64,000 nt of DNA from Mobilicoccus sp032056465 (lineage in GTDB: Bacteria; Actinomycetota; Actinomycetes; Actinomycetales; Dermatophilaceae): assembly GCF_032056465.1 (NCBI RefSeq), contig NZ_DAMBCL010000009.1, one strand, 5' to 3'. Under the pieces are notes generated by a model, which worked only from the letters and a program-made list of their open reading frames with translations, searched no databases and was not told where the DNA came from. A program made the position numbers and the translations under genes. How positions within the stretch are numbered: position 1 is the first letter of the stretch; each line of letters begins with the position of its first letter. Positions 24,589 through 33,711 of this stretch are shown here, one piece after another.

Positions 24589-24623
24589 CGGCCCTTTTCG
24601 GGCCGATCTCGTCCTCATAGCGT
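24589..24623 (+). promoter_or_regulatory. Candidate adhP promoter overlapped by a dyad
   Basis: CGGCCC-TTTTC-GGGCCG (24589-24605) is a perfect 6-bp dyad. TAGCGT at 24618-24623 may be the -10, and the dyad covers the -35 position. The sequence CCTCATAGCGTCG also occurs at the deoD promoter (around 41486). Weak, because the -35 is poor. Confidence 0.35.
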
Positions 24624-24692
24624 CGTCCCGGATCGGGGCGGGCACCTCGTCCCGAGAGGTGGGACCCGGCCCGGGTGAGAGAGGAGCACGTC

Positions 24693-25711
24693 ATGGCCGA
24701 CATGCAGGCCGCCGTCGCCACCGCCTTCGGAGCACCGCTCGAGGTCACCTCCGTCCCTGTGCCCGAACCGGGCCCGGGCCAGGCATTGGTCCGCACACTC
24801 ACCTCCGGGGTGTGCCACACCGACCTCCACGCCGTCTCCGGCGACTGGCCGGTCAAACCCACCCCGCCGTTCATCCCCGGCCACGAGGGGGTGGGACGCG
24901 TCGAGAAGCTCGGTGACGGCGTCGAGGGCCTTGCCGTGGGCGACCTGGTCGGCAACGCCTGGCTGTGGTCGGCCTGCGGTGTGTGCGAGTACTGCCGCAC
25001 CGGCTGGGGGACCCTCTGCGAGCAGCAGCGCAACGGCGGCTACACGGTCGACGGGTCGTTCGGCCAGTACAGCTCGTCGACGCGACGTACGCCGCCCGCC
25101 TGCCCCAGGGCTGCGACCCGCTCGAGGTCGCACCGATCCTGTGCGCCGGCGTCACCGTCTACAAGGGCCTCAAGTGCACCGACACCCGCCCCGGGCAGTG
25201 GGTGGCGATCTCCGGCATCGGGGGGCTCGGGCACATCGCCGTGCAGTACGCGGTCGCGATGGGCCTGCGGGTCGCCGCGGTCGACGTCGCGGAGGACAAG
25301 CTCGCCCTCGCGCGGGAACTCGGCGCCGAGGTCACGGTCGACGCCTCGACGCAGGATCCGATCGCCGCGATCCAGGAGCAGACCGGCGGCGTTCACGGCG
25401 TCCTCGTCACGGCCGTGCACCCGTCGGCCTTCGGCCAGGCGATCGGGATGTCCCGCCGCGGCGGCACGATCGTGTTCAACGGCCTGCCTCCGGGGGACTT
25501 CCCCGCCCCGATCTTCGACATCGTGTTGCAGGGGCTGACGATCCGCGGATCGATCGTCGGCACCCGCCAGGACATGGTCGAGGCCGTCGACTTCTACGCC
25601 CAGGGCAAGATCCACCCGCGGGTGCACCGCCGCGAGCTCGCCGAGATCAACGACGTCTTCGACGAGATGCGCGCGGGCGGCATCGACGGACGGGTCGTGC
25701 TGCAGTACTGA
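24693..25711 (+). pseudogene. adhP: Zinc alcohol dehydrogenase (AdhP type), single-base frameshift
   Basis: Two overlapping frames together encode a normal 340-residue AdhP. The first (24693 to about 25070) has the catalytic zinc site TSGVCHTDLHAVSG and GHEGVGRVEKLG, and the structural zinc cluster CGVCEYCRTGWGTLC, ending SFGQY. The second (from about 25073 to 25711) continues LVDATYAARLPQG, with GIGGLGHIAVQYAVAMG for NAD binding. One base is missing near 25070-25073, where TAC-AG-CTC should read TAC-NAG-CTC or similar. Both halves keep normal codon bias, so this is either a recent mutation or a sequencing error. Intact, it would oxidise alcohols or reduce aldehydes. ATG 24693 follows AGAGGAG. 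Confidence 0.85.
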
Positions 25712-25787
25712 GCAGCCGTCCGCAGGACCGCGCGCGGTCCGCACCGCTCCACCCCGGGTGCCGGTCGCGAGCCGGAACGACGCGGGA

Positions 25788-25851
25788 CATGCGGTGATCC
25801 TGGCACGCGGTGAACGCGACACGCGGTGAACGCCGCACGCGGGGAACGCCG
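25788..25851. repeat. Four tandem 16-bp units
   Basis: Units are CATGCGGTGATCCTGG (degenerate), CACGCGGTGAACGCGA, CACGCGGTGAACGCCG and CACGCGGGGAACGCCG, with no spacing. They occupy the convergent gap between adhP and the alkyltransferase-like gene. They look like a minisatellite that could vary in copy number. Confidence 0.75.
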
Positions 25852-25896
25852 CGCTCGATCAGCTCGGCGTGAGGTCGGCGCGGCACGGGTCACGCC

Positions 25897-26241
25897 TCAG
25901 CGGCAGGGAGGCAGGTCGGCGGTGGCACTGCGGTAGGCCGCCGACCAGGCCTCCTCGTCGACACGGTGGTCGGCGAGGACGCAACCGCGCCCGTTCCGCT
26001 TGACGAGGATGCCCTCCTGCGCCCAGTGCGGACGAGCGCCGCGGAGCAGCTCCGGGGTCAGGTCGCCGTACGCGTTCGTCACCCGCCACCACGTCACTCC
26101 ACCGCCGTACTCCCGCAAGACGGCGCCGACCTGCCTCGGGCCGACGCCCACGAGCGCCCCGATCGCGCCGTAGGAGACGACCCGCCCGGGTGGGACGCAC
26201 TCCACCGCCCTCAGGACGTGTTCGACGACGAGGTCGTTCAC
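25897..26241 (-). CDS. Alkyltransferase-like (ATL) DNA-binding protein
   Basis: 114 residues with the DNA-binding fold of O6-alkylguanine transferases: VLRAVECVPPGRVVSYGAIG is the winged-helix start, and VGPRQVGAVLREYGG is the recognition helix with the flipping Arg. The reactive PCHR motif of true methyltransferases is replaced by WWRVTNAYGD, so no Cys acceptor exists. ATL proteins bind O6-alkylguanine and flag it for nucleotide excision repair (known for the family). It lies 39 bases downstream of a TrmH-family gene on the same strand and may be co-transcribed. Confidence 0.88.
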   Translation of the reverse strand: MNDLVVEHVLRAVECVPPGRVVSYGAIGALVGVGPRQVGAVLREYGGGVTWWRVTNAYGDLTPELLRGARPHWAQEGILVKRNGRGCVLADHRVDEEAWSAAYRSATADLPPCR

Positions 26242-26280
26242 CGTGTCCCACCCATGAGTCGTCCCCCCCCTCCGGCCGAC

Positions 26281-26925
26281 TCATCCCGGCGGGATCTCCG
26301 CGTGCCGACGCACCCAGGCGTGCATCGCGATCGCCGCCGCGGCCCCGGCGTTGATCGACCGGGTCGAGCCGAACTGGGTGATGTGGACGACGGCCTGCGC
26401 GGCGGCGAGTGCCTCGACGCTGAGCCCCGGCCCTTCCTGCCCGAACACGAGGACGCACCGCCGCGGGAGGTCGAAGGTCTCCAGCGGCACGCTGCCGGGG
26501 ACGTTGTCCACGGCGATGACCGCGTAGTCCTGCGCGCGCGCCCACGCCAGGAGTCCCGCGACCTCGGCGTGGTGGTGTTCGTGCTGGTAGCGGTCGGTGA
26601 CCATCGCCCCCCGCCGGTTCCATCGCCGACGCCCGACGATGTGGAACGCGCCGACGTTGAAGGCGTTGGCCGTGCGGATGATCGAGCCGATGTTGAAGTC
26701 GTGCTCCCAGTTCTCGACCGCGACGTGAAGAGCGTGCCGGCGGGTGTCGAGGTCGGCGACGATCGCGTCGTGCCGCCAGTAGCGGTACCGGTCCTCGACG
26801 TTGCGGGTGTCGCCCGCGGCGAGGAGATCGGGGTCGTACCGTGCGGCCACGTCGCCGCCGGGATCGCGCGGCCACGCCTCCGGCCCACCCGGCCACGGCC
26901 CGACACCGACGATGCGCGATTCCAC
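26281..26925 (-). CDS. TrmH/SpoU-family RNA 2'-O-methyltransferase
   Basis: A 214-residue SPOUT enzyme with the three family motifs: NIGSIIRTANAFNVG (motif 1), LVFGQEGPGLS (motif 2) and STRSINAGAAAAIAMHAW (motif 3, the trefoil knot). SAM-dependent ribose methylation of tRNA or rRNA is expected, but the site cannot be told. I place the start at GTG 26925 (VESRIVGVGPWP) because homologues start here and TAGACT stands eight bases upstream with no ribosome-binding site, consistent with a leaderless message; the longer frame to 27024 is possible. An ATL gene follows. Confidence 0.85.
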   Translation of the reverse strand: MESRIVGVGPWPGGPEAWPRDPGGDVAARYDPDLLAAGDTRNVEDRYRYWRHDAIVADLDTRRHALHVAVENWEHDFNIGSIIRTANAFNVGAFHIVGRRRWNRRGAMVTDRYQHEHHHAEVAGLLAWARAQDYAVIAVDNVPGSVPLETFDLPRRCVLVFGQEGPGLSVEALAAAQAVVHITQFGSTRSINAGAAAAIAMHAWVRRHAEIPPG

Positions 26926-27073
26926 GAGCGGTGAGTCTACGGACCCCGACCCCGCGCCACCGCCCTCCGGCGGGAGCAGCACCACGTGCGCGCCGCGTGC
27001 GGGTGCGCGAGTCGAGCCACCCACGATTTCGCCCAGGGGCCACTCAGGGACGCACCGCTACCCTGAAGACGTG

Positions 27074-27757
27074 ATGCCTGCCCTCGGTCCCGACTGGATG
27101 GACCCCCAATACCTCCTCGACCAGTTCGGGACCCAGTTCTTCTGGGTCAGCGTCGCCATCGTCTTCATCGAGTGCGGTCTGCTGTTCCCGATCCTTCCCG
27201 GCGACTCGCTCCTGTTCTCCGTCGGCCTCTTCATCAAGCGCGGCGACGTCGCGATGGGGATCGCCCCGGCGTGCGTGATCCTCTCGATCGCCGCGTTCCT
27301 CGGCAACGTCGTCGGTTACGAGATCGGCCGCGCCATCGGCGAGCCCCTCTACCACCGGGACGGTCGGTTCCTCAAGAAGAAGTACTTCGACCAGACCATC
27401 GACTTCTTCGACAAGTACGGCAACAAGGCCCTGGTCATCGGGCGATTCGTCCCCATCGTGCGCACGTTCATCACGGTCGTCGCCGGCGTCGGCCGCATGG
27501 ACCGCCGCCGGTTCTTCACGTGGAGCGGCGTCGGCGCCGTGCTGTGGGCGACGGGCATCACGCTTCTCGGTTACTTCCTCGGCGGGATCCAGTTCGTCCA
27601 CGACAACCTCGAGGCCGCGATCCTGCTCATCGTGTTCGTCTCGGTCCTGCCGATGGTGTTCGAGTTCGTCGTCCACAAGCGCCGCAGCAAGGCGATCGTG
27701 CGCGAGGCGGTCGATGCCGTCGACGACGCCGTCGAGGCCCGCCGCCGCGAGCCCTGA
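27074..27757 (+). CDS. DedA-family membrane protein
   Basis: A 227-residue integral membrane protein of the DedA/SNARE-associated family: the re-entrant motif FIECGLLFPILPGDSLLF near residue 35, the second re-entrant FVPIVRTFITVVAGVGRM near 135, and hydrophobic helices spread along the chain. The C-terminus is charged and cytosolic (RREAVDAVDDAVEARRR). Many DedA proteins act as undecaprenyl-phosphate or phospholipid flippases, so lipid carrier recycling is a fair inference. The start could be ATG 27074 or GTG 27071; TACCCT at 27059-27064 stands six bases before the GTG, suggesting a leaderless mRNA. Confidence 0.88.
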   Translation: MPALGPDWMDPQYLLDQFGTQFFWVSVAIVFIECGLLFPILPGDSLLFSVGLFIKRGDVAMGIAPACVILSIAAFLGNVVGYEIGRAIGEPLYHRDGRFLKKKYFDQTIDFFDKYGNKALVIGRFVPIVRTFITVVAGVGRMDRRRFFTWSGVGAVLWATGITLLGYFLGGIQFVHDNLEAAILLIVFVSVLPMVFEFVVHKRRSKAIVREAVDAVDDAVEARRREP

Positions 27758-27973
27758 GCGGGCTGTCGTCGGGCGTCGTCGACCCGACTGCGGGTGGCGC
27801 CTGATCTCCGGCGGCAGGACCTCCGGCCCGGTGCGTTCGCCGTGATGCGCGCGAACCCGCGCCCGCGCTCCCCCCATGGGAGGAGCACGGGCGGAACGTG
27901 GTCTGGGGCCGGAGTTCCCCCGGCGGCCCCGACCTCACGCCGACGCACATGGCGGTCCGGGTGCGGCCGGGCC

Positions 27974-28519
27974 TCAGGCGAGGCCGAGGTCCGCGAGACC
28001 GTACGCCGCGCGGTAGGGGACGTCCGCCTCGGCCTGGATGCGTTCGGCGGCCCCGGAGGACCGATCGGCGATGACCGCGACGGCGACGACCTCGGCACCG
28101 GCCTCCCGGCACGCCTCGACCGCGGTGAGCGGGGATCCGCCGGTGGTCGAGGTGTCCTCCACGACGAGCACCCGCCGACCCGTGATCGACGGCCCCTCGA
28201 TGCGTTGCTGCAGACCGTGAGCCTTCTCCGCCTTGCGGACGACGAAGGCGTCGAGACGCGCACCGTCGGCCGCAGCGGCGTGGAGCATGGCGGTGGCGAC
28301 GGGGTCGGCGCCCATCGTGAGGCCCCCGACGGCGTCGAAGTCGAGGTCGGTCGTCAGCTCGCGCATGACCTGCCCGACGAGCGGGGCGGCCTCGCCGTCG
28401 AGGGTGATGCGGCGCAGGTCGACGTAGTAGTCGGCCTCCTTGCCGGAGGAGAGGGTGACCTTGCCGTGGACGACGGCCTTGTCCTTGATGAGCTCGAGCA
28501 GCTGGTCGCGTGCGGTCAT
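27974..28519 (-). CDS. pyrE: Orotate phosphoribosyltransferase
   Basis: A 181-residue PyrE that attaches PRPP ribose phosphate to orotate in pyrimidine synthesis. The PRPP loop VLVVEDTSTTGGS is complete; KVTLSSGKEADYYVDLRR near residue 25 is the orotate-binding region, and RKAEKAHG the flexible catalytic loop. ATG 28519. The SDR gene ends 33 bases upstream on the same strand, so the two may form a unit; the remaining pyr genes are not in this window. Confidence 0.95.
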   Translation of the reverse strand: MTARDQLLELIKDKAVVHGKVTLSSGKEADYYVDLRRITLDGEAAPLVGQVMRELTTDLDFDAVGGLTMGADPVATAMLHAAAADGARLDAFVVRKAEKAHGLQQRIEGPSITGRRVLVVEDTSTTGGSPLTAVEACREAGAEVVAVAVIADRSSGAAERIQAEADVPYRAAYGLADLGLA

Positions 28520-28552
28520 GGGCTCAGACTAGGTCAGCGCGCAGGGGAGGCG

Positions 28553-29359
28553 TCATCGCCCGTTTCGCTCGCGCGAGGGGCCCTCGGAACCCATCATCGC
28601 CGCGGACAGCCGCCGCACCGCCCCACGCGGCAGCACGCCCGTGAGCATCTCGGCGCTGCGGTAGAACGCGCCCGGCGTGGAGATCACCTTGCCGGCGCGG
28701 GCGTCGCGCAGGCAGTCGCGCACGAGGCGGTCGGNNNNNNNNNNGGAGTCGAGCCACATGAATCCGGGCACGTCCTCCATGCCGGCCCCCATGCGGGAGT
28801 GGAACTCCGTGTGCGTGTAGCCCGGGCACAGGGCCGTGATGCCGACGCCACTGCCGGCCAGGTCGATCGCGAGCGACTGGGTGAGCGTGGTGACGAACGA
28901 CTTGCACGCGGAGTAGCTGCCCATGGTCACGTAGGAGGCGACCGAGGAGACGTTGACGATGTGCCCACGACCCCGCGCCCGCATCGCCCGTCCGGCGGCG
29001 TGGGTGAGGACGAGCACCGCCTCGCAGAGCACGGCGAGCTGGCGCTGCTCGTCGGCGACGTCGGAGTTGAAGAACGACGTCTTGAGCCCGAAACCGGCGT
29101 TGTTGACGAGCAGGTCGACCGCGCGGTCGCCCTGCTCCCCCAGGCGCGCGGCGACGGCGTCGCGGCCCTCGTCGGTGGCGAGGTCGGCGGGCAGCACCTC
29201 GGTGGCCACGCCGTAGGAGGACTCCAGCTCGCGGGCGAGGTCGTCGAGACGGGTGCGGTCACGCGCGACGAGGACGACGTCGTGGCCCGTGCGGGCGAGT
29301 TCGCGGCAGAAGGACCGGCCGATCCCGGCGCTGGCCCCGGTGACGAGTGCGATGGTCAT
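28553..29359 (-). CDS. Short-chain dehydrogenase/reductase, interrupted by a sequence gap
   Basis: About 268 residues with the SDR nucleotide motif TGASAGIG near the N-terminus, NNAGFG, the catalytic Ser (VSSVASY) and the YSACK Tyr-Lys pair. Ten N bases at 28735-28744 fall in the variable substrate loop after FMWLDS; the frame on both sides is the same, but the true number of missing bases is unknown. The substrate cannot be inferred; relatives in actinobacteria act on lipids or small carbonyls. It is followed by pyrE. Confidence 0.85.
   Translation of the reverse strand: MTIALVTGASAGIGRSFCRELARTGHDVVLVARDRTRLDDLARELESSYGVATEVLPADLATDEGRDAVAARLGEQGDRAVDLLVNNAGFGLKTSFFNSDVADEQRQLAVLCEAVLVLTHAAGRAMRARGRGHIVNVSSVASYVTMGSYSACKSFVTTLTQSLAIDLAGSGVGITALCPGYTHTEFHSRMGAGMEDVPGFMWLDSXXXXDRLVRDCLRDARAGKVISTPGAFYRSAEMLTGVLPRGAVRRLSAAMMGSEGPSRERNGR
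28735..28744. other. Assembly gap (10 N)
   Basis: A run of ten N bases inside the SDR gene, most likely a scaffold join of unknown true size. The flanking codons keep one frame. Confidence 0.98.
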
Positions 29360-29501
29360 GCCGCGAGCCTAGGCCCGCCCGCTGACCACCCGCGCGCTGT
29401 CCGGGCGACCCGGCGTGGCACGACGTTGCCCTCGCCCGTGATCGCGTCGGGGTCATCGTCGTCGCGGGGACGGGATCGATCGCGGTGCCCGGCGGGCGGG
29501 G

Positions 29502-31136
29502 TCAGCGCACCGTGAAGGTCGTCCGTACGGTGCCGGTGCCACCCGTCGTGATCTCGTAGGCGGGAATCCGACTGCCGGCACTGGGATAGTTCCACCCAGC
29601 CACGGGACGGGTGCGGCCGCGCGAGATGTCGACGACGGCGCCGTCGGTGACGAGACGCAGCGTCCGCCCCGCGTGATCGCGGAAGACGAGGTTCCGGGGG
29701 CGGCTCGTGACGAGACGCCACCCCGGGTCGAGATGCCATGACTGCCGCAGCGCCGTCCGCCTCGGGTAGGTGTCGGAGACGGTGAGCGTTGCGCTCGGGT
29801 GATCGACCCGGACGTCGCGGGTGTGGGCGACGCCGTGTTCCCGGTCGAGGACCCGCCACGTGTGGGTTCGGCCCTTGGTCGAGGCGGACCGCACCGCGGC
29901 GGTCGCGCGAGGGTTGGCCCGCCCCCTCGTCGGCCACGCGACGTTGTGGGAGTGCGCCTGACGGGCGTAGGCGGCATAGGAGTTGCGCCAGTCGTAGCCG
30001 TAGTAGCCGGGTCCGACGAGCACCCGCGTGCCGCGGGCCGACCAGGTCACCCCGCCCTTGTCGGGATGCCCGTGCGCGAACCGGGCGGGACCGTACCGCA
30101 CCGTGTAGTAGGTGGTCTTCGGGTCGCTCCACGACCACCTGCCCACGGCGATCCCGGCCTCGTTGTCGCGGAAGACGCCGGGCCTCTCCCTGCCGACCGG
30201 CTTCCATCCGGGGTTGCGGGGGGTGTCGCCGATCTGCACGAGATCGCCGTCGGGTTCGGTGAGCCACCGACCGACGGCCATCGAGCGCTCCGTCTGCGCG
30301 AGGATCGCGCGCACGGCGGGGTCGGCGGGAGCGCCCTTCGCCATCCGTTCACCTGCCGACCGCCACATCATCGTGTTGACGAGGTGGTACCAGGCCGACT
30401 GCTCGTACGACGTCCCTGCCTTCGTGAACGCCATGCCGGCCTCGCGGCGCATGCGAGCCTCGGCCGCACGCACCCAATCCTCTCGCCCGACAATCTCACC
30501 GGCGGCGCGGATGTTGACGTTCGCCATGAGCCCGTGGTTGTGCACGGGATGGTTCGGCGGGCCGTAGTAGCGAGGCCCGAACAGGAGACGCACCTCGGTG
30601 GCCATCCGCGACGTGAGCCGCGGGTCTCCGGTGACGATCGAGAGACAGGTGAGGACGTGCAGGCGCCGCAGCGATGTGCCCTCGTCCCATCCGAGCGCGT
30701 TCGACCCACGATCGGGATGCTGGACGTAGAACTTGTCGGCCTGCGCGACGAGCGCGGCGAGCTGGGCGTCCTGGCGGTCGTCGAAGGCCCGCTTCGCCAG
30801 CGGCTTCATCCAGTCGAGGCCGTAGAAGCTCAGCTGCCACGTCGGGTCGGAGGAGGCGGGCCGTGACCAGGCGCTCGCCGGGATGCGCCCGACGGTGAAC
30901 GGACGGGTGGGCGGCACTCTCACCGTCATCGGCTTCCCGTTGCGGACGGGCTCGGAGGCCGGTGCACCGCATCGGGCGTCCGCCCACTGCCGCTGCGCGA
31001 CGGAACGTTGGGGGGTCGTCCTGTCGGCGGCGACGCTGCTGCCTGCGGGCGCGGCGAGGGGGAGGACGAGCGCGGCAGCGGCGGTGACGACGCTTGCGCT
31101 GACCGGTCCGAGGGGGCGGCGAGGGAAGGTGGGCAT
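29502..31136 (-). CDS. Secreted heparinase II/III-like polysaccharide lyase
   Basis: 544 residues with an N-terminal signal peptide (basic start, hydrophobic core 13-30, likely cleavage after SSVAA37). The N-terminal half is an alpha/alpha toroid-like region with NHPVHNHGLMANVN, where a catalytic Asn/His is expected; the C-terminal half carries the heparinase II/III domain with RFAHGHPDKGGVTW and SYAAYARQAHSHNV. This family cleaves acidic polysaccharides by beta-elimination. The substrate is unknown, and no transporter or other polysaccharide lyase gene lies beside it. ATG 31136 is preceded by CAGGAGCTGTC. Export to the cell surface or medium is expected. Confidence 0.85.
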   Translation of the reverse strand: MPTFPRRPLGPVSASVVTAAAALVLPLAAPAGSSVAADRTTPQRSVAQRQWADARCGAPASEPVRNGKPMTVRVPPTRPFTVGRIPASAWSRPASSDPTWQLSFYGLDWMKPLAKRAFDDRQDAQLAALVAQADKFYVQHPDRGSNALGWDEGTSLRRLHVLTCLSIVTGDPRLTSRMATEVRLLFGPRYYGPPNHPVHNHGLMANVNIRAAGEIVGREDWVRAAEARMRREAGMAFTKAGTSYEQSAWYHLVNTMMWRSAGERMAKGAPADPAVRAILAQTERSMAVGRWLTEPDGDLVQIGDTPRNPGWKPVGRERPGVFRDNEAGIAVGRWSWSDPKTTYYTVRYGPARFAHGHPDKGGVTWSARGTRVLVGPGYYGYDWRNSYAAYARQAHSHNVAWPTRGRANPRATAAVRSASTKGRTHTWRVLDREHGVAHTRDVRVDHPSATLTVSDTYPRRTALRQSWHLDPGWRLVTSRPRNLVFRDHAGRTLRLVTDGAVVDISRGRTRPVAGWNYPSAGSRIPAYEITTGGTGTVRTTFTVR

Positions 31137-31251
31137 GACAGCTCCTGGCTCGGCGTCCCCTCTTGATCGGCCGCCGGCGCAGGAACTTGAGTAATCCGTT
31201 CATTCCCAACGCATTTCGAGGCACGTCGGAGGTGGCGACTAGGGTGGCTGC

Positions 31252-32040
<789 letters not shown>

Positions 32041-32162
32041 CCCCCTCCGCACCCCACGTCACCCCCAGCCGGACCGGATGACGTCATCGACGACGTCACC
32101 GGCCTCGGGGTGTGCGGGCTCGGGGTGCGCGGGCGGACGGTCGAGGGGGCGTCTAGAGTGGT

Positions 32163-32245
32163 GGGACGACGCGGGGTGCGCCCGAGGAGGCGCTGAGATC
32201 ACACCCGTCGAACCTGCCTAGGTCGTGCTAGCGAAGGGACGTCGC
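32163..32245 (+). promoter_or_regulatory. TPP riboswitch (THI element)
   Basis: Conserved TPP aptamer blocks occur in order: GGGGTGCGCCCG, GGCGCTGAGATCACACCC, GTCGAACCTG, and the 3' block GCTAGCGAAGGGA. A short outer stem pairs GACG (32165-32168) with CGTC (32240-32243). The terminal AGGGA (32235-32239) is also the Shine-Dalgarno of thiM, six bases before its ATG. Ligand binding should therefore hide the ribosome site directly and repress thiM-thiE-thiD-tenA. Confidence 0.93.
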
Positions 32246-33064
32246 ATGAATGCCCCACCCCTGCCTCCCGCAGGGATCTCCCCCACCGACCTCGCGGACG
32301 CTCTCGCGCGGCTACGGGGCCAGTCTCCGCTCGTGCAGTCGCTGACGAACATCGTCGTCGCCCCGTGGACGGCGAACGTGCTCCTCGCAGCCGGGGCCGC
32401 GCCCGCGATGGTCGACAACCCCCACGAGGCGGGAATCTTCGCGCAGGTCGCGAGCGGTGTGCTCGTCAACACGGGCACCCCGTACGACGACACGACGCAG
32501 GCCATGAAGGCCGCCGTGGACGGATGCCGGGAGTCCGGGACGCCGTGGGTGCTCGACCCGGTCGCCGCGGGCGGTCTCCCGTGGCGCACGAAGACCGCGC
32601 GGGACTTTCTCACGCAACACCCGGCGACGATCATCCGCGGGAACGCGTCGGAGATCTCCGGGCTGCTCGGTGGTGGAGGTGGGCGCGGCGTCGATTCGGC
32701 CGACACCCCCGAGGCCGTTCTCGAGCAGGCCCGCACCCTCGCCGAGCAGCACGGATGCGTCGTCGCGGTCTCCGGCCCGGTCAACCACGTCACCGACGGC
32801 GCCGTGCTCACGCGCGTCCACAACGGCCACGAGCTCATGACGCGCGTCACCGGCGTGGGCTGTGCGCTCGGTGCGCTCATGGCCGCCTACGCGGCGGTGA
32901 CGCGGCCGCTCACCGCGGCCACGGCCGCGACCGCGCACCTCACCGTGGCCGCCGACCGCGCCGCCACGGAGTGTCGTGGCCCCGGATCGTTCGCCGTCGC
33001 CCTCCTCGACCACCTCGCGCTCCTCACCCCTGACGACCTCGCGGAGGCGGTGCGTCTGTCGTGA
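32246..33064 (+). CDS. thiM: Hydroxyethylthiazole kinase
   Basis: A 272-residue ribokinase-fold enzyme that phosphorylates the thiazole moiety for salvage. It shows QSLTNIVVAPWTANVLLAAGA with AMVDNPHEAG, WVLDPVAAGG, IIRGNASEI, and the anion hole motif VTGVGCALGALMAAY. ATG 32246 directly follows the TPP riboswitch, whose 3' strand supplies the Shine-Dalgarno. The stop overlaps the thiE GTG start. Normal length. It is the first gene of a four-gene thiamine operon. Confidence 0.95.
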   Translation: MNAPPLPPAGISPTDLADALARLRGQSPLVQSLTNIVVAPWTANVLLAAGAAPAMVDNPHEAGIFAQVASGVLVNTGTPYDDTTQAMKAAVDGCRESGTPWVLDPVAAGGLPWRTKTARDFLTQHPATIIRGNASEISGLLGGGGGRGVDSADTPEAVLEQARTLAEQHGCVVAVSGPVNHVTDGAVLTRVHNGHELMTRVTGVGCALGALMAAYAAVTRPLTAATAATAHLTVAADRAATECRGPGSFAVALLDHLALLTPDDLAEAVRLS

Positions 33065-33711
33065 GCCGCCCGGCCTGCGACCTCACCCTCTATCTCGTCA
33101 CCGACACCGCGATGTGCGGCGGGCCCCACCGTGTCGCCGACGTCGCTCGGGCCGCCGTCGACGGGGGCGCGACCCTCGTCCAGGTGCGCGACCCACGGTG
33201 CGACGAAACCGAGTTCGTCACGATCGCCCGCTCCGTCGTCGACGCGCTCGACGGAACGGGAGTCCCCGTCCTCCTCAACGACCGGGTCCACCTCGTCGAG
33301 GCGGCGGGCGCCGACGGCGCGCATGTCGGGCAGACCGACCTCGACCCCGTCACCGCCCGGGACCTCCTCGGGCCGGACCGCCTCCTCGGGCTGTCGTGCC
33401 AGACCCTCGCCCACGTCGAGGCCGCGCACGCCCTGCCCACCGGGACGCTCGATCACCTCGGCCTCGGGCCGGTGTTCGACCAGACGACCAAACCCGATGC
33501 CGCCACGGCCTCGGGCCTCGCCGCGCTCGCCGACCTCGTCGCCGCGAGTCCATGGCCGTGCGTCGCGATCGGCGGCATCACGATCGACCGCATCGGGATG
33601 CTTGCCGCGACCGGGGTGGACGGCGCCGCCGTCGTCAGTGCGATCTGCGCCGCCCCCGACCCGCGCGAGGCCGCCGCCGCCCTGCTCACCCGCTGGAAGG
33701 ACGCCCGATGA
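33061..33711 (+). CDS. thiE: Thiamine-phosphate synthase
   Basis: A 216-residue TIM-barrel enzyme that couples HMP-PP with thiazole phosphate. It starts with GTG 33061 inside the thiM stop (GTGA). Key blocks are LYLVTDTAMCGG, GATLVQVRDPRCDET (the usual QLR is VQVRD), VLLNDRVHLVEAAGADGAHVG and AIGGITIDRIGML. Length is normal. Coupled to thiM and thiD by start/stop overlaps. Confidence 0.94.
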   Translation: MSRPACDLTLYLVTDTAMCGGPHRVADVARAAVDGGATLVQVRDPRCDETEFVTIARSVVDALDGTGVPVLLNDRVHLVEAAGADGAHVGQTDLDPVTARDLLGPDRLLGLSCQTLAHVEAAHALPTGTLDHLGLGPVFDQTTKPDAATASGLAALADLVAASPWPCVAIGGITIDRIGMLAATGVDGAAVVSAICAAPDPREAAAALLTRWKDAR

